Assembly: GCF_007858445.1 (NCBI RefSeq)
Contig: NZ_VIGV01000003.1
Span: forward strand, 372,001-436,000
DNA from: Tsukamurella sputi
Lineage (GTDB): Bacteria > Actinomycetota > Actinomycetes > Mycobacteriales > Mycobacteriaceae
DNA: 64,000 nucleotides
Direction of reading: 5' to 3'
The position numbers and the translations under genes were made by a program. Below are positions 62,225-64,000 of this stretch, piece after piece. Position 1 is the stretch's first letter. The number at the start of each line of letters is the position of its first letter. The notes below the pieces were generated by a model. The model searched no databases and had not been told where the DNA came from. It was given only the letters and a program-made list of their open reading frames with translations.

Positions 62225-63244
62225 TCAGCCCCGGGCCGCCTCCGCGAGCGCGCGCAGCGTCGGCTCGTCGCGCACGCCGCTGAACAGCACCGTCGTGACC
62301 GGGGAGTGCCGCCACAGCTCCAGCCGTTCGGCGATGCGATCGATCGGCCCGAGGAGGGCGATGGAGTCGGCCAGCTCGTCGGGGACCGCGGCGATGGCGC
62401 CTGCGCGATCGCCGTCGAGGAACTTCTCCTGCACGGCGACAGCGGCGTCGGCGAATCCGAGCCGCCCGATGAGGTCGAGGTGGAAGTTCGTCGACTTGTG
62501 TCCCATGCCGCCGATGTAGAAGGCGAGCGGGATCTTCGCCTGGGTGAGCGCGGCGTCCAGGTCGTCGGAGACGATCACGGAGACGGTCGCGGCGATCTCG
62601 AAATCGGGGGAGCGCCCCGCGAGGGACCCGCCGAAGACGCTGTCGACCTGCTGCGGATCGACGAACAGCGGGAGCCAGCCGTCGGCGATCTCCGTCGACA
62701 TCGCCACGTTCTTGGGCCCCTCGGCGCCGAGGAAGATCGGGATCCGCGGCCGCACCGGCAGCGCGATCGACTTCAGCGGCTTCCCGAGCCCGGTGCCGCC
62801 GGGCAGCGGCAGGGGGTAGTGCGGTCCCGCGCTGGTCACGGGCGCTTCGCGCGCGATCACCTGGCGGACGATGTCGACGTACTCGCGGGTGCGGGCGAGC
62901 GGCTTCGGGAACGGGTTCCCGTACCAGCCCTCCGCGACCTGGGGCCCGGACGCGCCCAGGCCGAGCACCATTCGGCCGCCCGAGAGACCGTCGATGGTGA
63001 GGGCGTGCATCGCCGTCGCGGTCGGCGTGCGGGCGGGTATCTGGGCCACGGCGGTGCCGAGCTTGATCCGCTTGGTGCGCGATCCGTACCAGGCCAGTGT
63101 CGAGAAGGCGTCGGAGCCGTAGGCCTCGGCGGTGAAGACGTAGTCGTAGCCGAACTCGTCGGCGGCGACCACCGCCGCGGTGTGGTCCTCCGGCCCACGG
63201 GTCCAGTAGCCGAGGTTGATGCCCAGATTGAGATCGTTGACCAT
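62225..63244 (-). CDS. LLM-class F420-dependent oxidoreductase
   Basis: A 339-residue luciferase-like protein: LGINLGYWTRGPEDHTAAVVAADEFGYDYVFTAEAYGSDAFSTLAWYG, KLGTAVAQIPARTPTATAMHALTIDGLSGGRMVLGLGASGPQVAEGWYG, and PIFLGAEGPKNVAMSTEIADGWLPLFV. This is the F420-binding type common in mycobacteria. Its substrate is unknown. An exact palindromic KstR box lies 11 bp upstream of the ATG, so it is expected to be sterol-inducible. It is divergent from the aldehyde dehydrogenase. Confidence 0.88.
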   Translation of the reverse strand: MVNDLNLGINLGYWTRGPEDHTAAVVAADEFGYDYVFTAEAYGSDAFSTLAWYGSRTKRIKLGTAVAQIPARTPTATAMHALTIDGLSGGRMVLGLGASGPQVAEGWYGNPFPKPLARTREYVDIVRQVIAREAPVTSAGPHYPLPLPGGTGLGKPLKSIALPVRPRIPIFLGAEGPKNVAMSTEIADGWLPLFVDPQQVDSVFGGSLAGRSPDFEIAATVSVIVSDDLDAALTQAKIPLAFYIGGMGHKSTNFHLDLIGRLGFADAAVAVQEKFLDGDRAGAIAAVPDELADSIALLGPIDRIAERLELWRHSPVTTVLFSGVRDEPTLRALAEAARG

Positions 63245-63254
63245 TCCTCGAATC

Positions 63255-63268
63255 TAGAACAAGTTCTA
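63255..63268. promoter_or_regulatory. KstR-type operator (exact, fully palindromic)
   Basis: TAGAACAAGTTCTA, extended to CTAGAACAAGTTCTAG, is nearly perfectly palindromic and fits TNNAACNNGTTNNA. It is shared by the F420 gene (-) and the aldehyde dehydrogenase gene (+). Confidence 0.87.
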
Positions 63269-63289
63269 GGGTTTGGGTTACAGTTCGGT

Positions 63290-64000
63290 ATGGCTTCGCC
63301 CACGCAGACCCAGCACACCCTGCCCGCGCGCGTCACCGACGAGCTGATCGAGCGCCTCACGGCGTTGGTGGTCGCCGACGGCAGCCGAGACCCGTTCACC
63401 ATGACCGAGGTGTTCACGGGGGCTCCCATCGGCACTCTGCCGCAGTCCACGCCGAGTGATGTGGTCGCGGCGTTCGCCTCCGCGCGGGCGGCGCAGCGCC
63501 AATGGGCCCAGAAGCCCCTCGACGAGCGGCTCGCCGTCTTCCGCCGTCTGCACGAGCTGATCCTCGAGAACAACGAGTTGCTCGTCGATCTCATTCAGAG
63601 CGGCACCGGCAAGAACCGGCGGATGGCCTTCGAGGAGTCCTGCGACGTCCCGATGGTGATCAGCCACTACCTCAAGGCCGCGCCCAAGCTGCTCCGTTCG
63701 CGCCGCCGCGGCGGCCCCGTGCCGGTGGTCAGCAACTCGGTGGAGCTGCACCGGCCCAAGGGCGTGGTCGGGGTCATCGCGCCGTGGAACTTCCCCTTCG
63801 CGATGGCCCTCTCGGACGCCATCCCCGCGCTCATCGCCGGCAACGGCGTGGTGCTCAAGCCCGACAACAAGACCGCGCTCGCCGCCCTCTACGGCGTCGA
63901 GCTGCTGCGCCGCGCCGGCGCCCCCGAGGGCCTGTTCCAGGTGGTCTGCGGTCAGGGGCCCGACGTGGGGCCCTCCCTCATCGACGAGTCCGATTTCGTC
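63290..64000 (+). CDS. Aldehyde dehydrogenase, GabD2-like (3' truncated by window edge)
   Basis: The first 237 codons of an NAD(P)-dependent aldehyde dehydrogenase of the succinic-semialdehyde dehydrogenase (GabD2) type. Visible are TEVFTGAPIGTLPQSTPSDVVAAFASARAAQRQWA, PKGVVGVIAPWNFPFAMALSDAIPALIAGNGVVLKPDNKT (cofactor site) and APEGLFQVVCGQGPDVG. The catalytic Cys lies beyond the window. The shared exact KstR box suggests a role in sterol-derived aldehyde oxidation; a GabD2-like gene belongs to the sterol regulon of M. smegmatis as I recall. ATG 63290. Confidence 0.88.
   Translation, partial: MASPTQTQHTLPARVTDELIERLTALVVADGSRDPFTMTEVFTGAPIGTLPQSTPSDVVAAFASARAAQRQWAQKPLDERLAVFRRLHELILENNELLVDLIQSGTGKNRRMAFEESCDVPMVISHYLKAAPKLLRSRRRGGPVPVVSNSVELHRPKGVVGVIAPWNFPFAMALSDAIPALIAGNGVVLKPDNKTALAALYGVELLRRAGAPEGLFQVVCGQGPDVGPSLIDESDFV

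Overview
This window comes from a GC-rich actinobacterium of the order Mycobacteriales. The left end has the topA - membrane adenylate cyclase - holB order known from Mycobacterium. There is also an MspA-type porin, an Mce-associated membrane protein, F420-dependent enzymes and GTG/ATGA-coupled operons. A Tsukamurella- or Gordonia-like genus would fit, but the genus is inference from gene content.

Layout. 1-13.0 kb is housekeeping and miscellaneous: the topA 3' end, a class III cyclase, DNA polymerase III delta', a PknB-type kinase, a Baeyer-Villiger-type monooxygenase with a PucR regulator, a BASS transporter, tRNA-Thr(CGT), and an SPFH/ribbon-helix-helix operon behind a perfect palindromic operator. 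From 13.1 kb to the right edge almost everything belongs to sterol/steroid catabolism. The blocks are: (a) 13.9-19.4 kb, side-chain operon (a fused ChsE1-ChsE2 dehydrogenase, ChsH2, ChsH1, Ltp2, a thioesterase); (b) 19.5-26.1 kb, an F420 oxidoreductase, a ketosteroid isomerase-like protein and the ring operon kstD-kshA-small Cys protein-kshB-MaoC hydratase; (c) 27.0-32.8 kb, kst4D and hsaADCB; (d) 33.7-43.2 kb, the C/D-ring (HIP) genes fadD3, ech, fadE31-33 and fadE30-ipdF-kstR2-fadA6; (e) 43.6-49.7 kb, a porin, ipdC-ipdB-ipdA-echA20 and two SDRs; (f) 49.8-63.2 kb, fadA5, cyp125, ltp3, ltp4, a DUF35 protein, an acyl-CoA synthetase, echA19, flavin and F420 enzymes and the start of an aldehyde dehydrogenase.

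How it works together. CYP125 oxidises the sterol side chain. CoA ligases, the ChsE/ChsH/Ltp2 set, FadA5 and EchA19 shorten it. KstD and KshAB open ring B, and HsaA-HsaD degrade rings A/B to HIP. FadD3, FadE30, IpdF, IpdC, EchA20, IpdAB, FadE31-33 and FadA6 then degrade rings C/D. The DNA carries matching operators: seven exact 14-mers of the KstR type (TNNAACNNGTTNNA) at side-chain and A/B-ring promoters, and KstR2-type boxes (ANCAAGNNCTTGNT, exact or one mismatch) at the C/D-ring promoters. At two C/D-ring promoters the two box types lie next to each other or share a base. kstR itself, hsaEFG and the Mce4 import operon are not in this window. No mobile element, CRISPR array or phage gene was seen.
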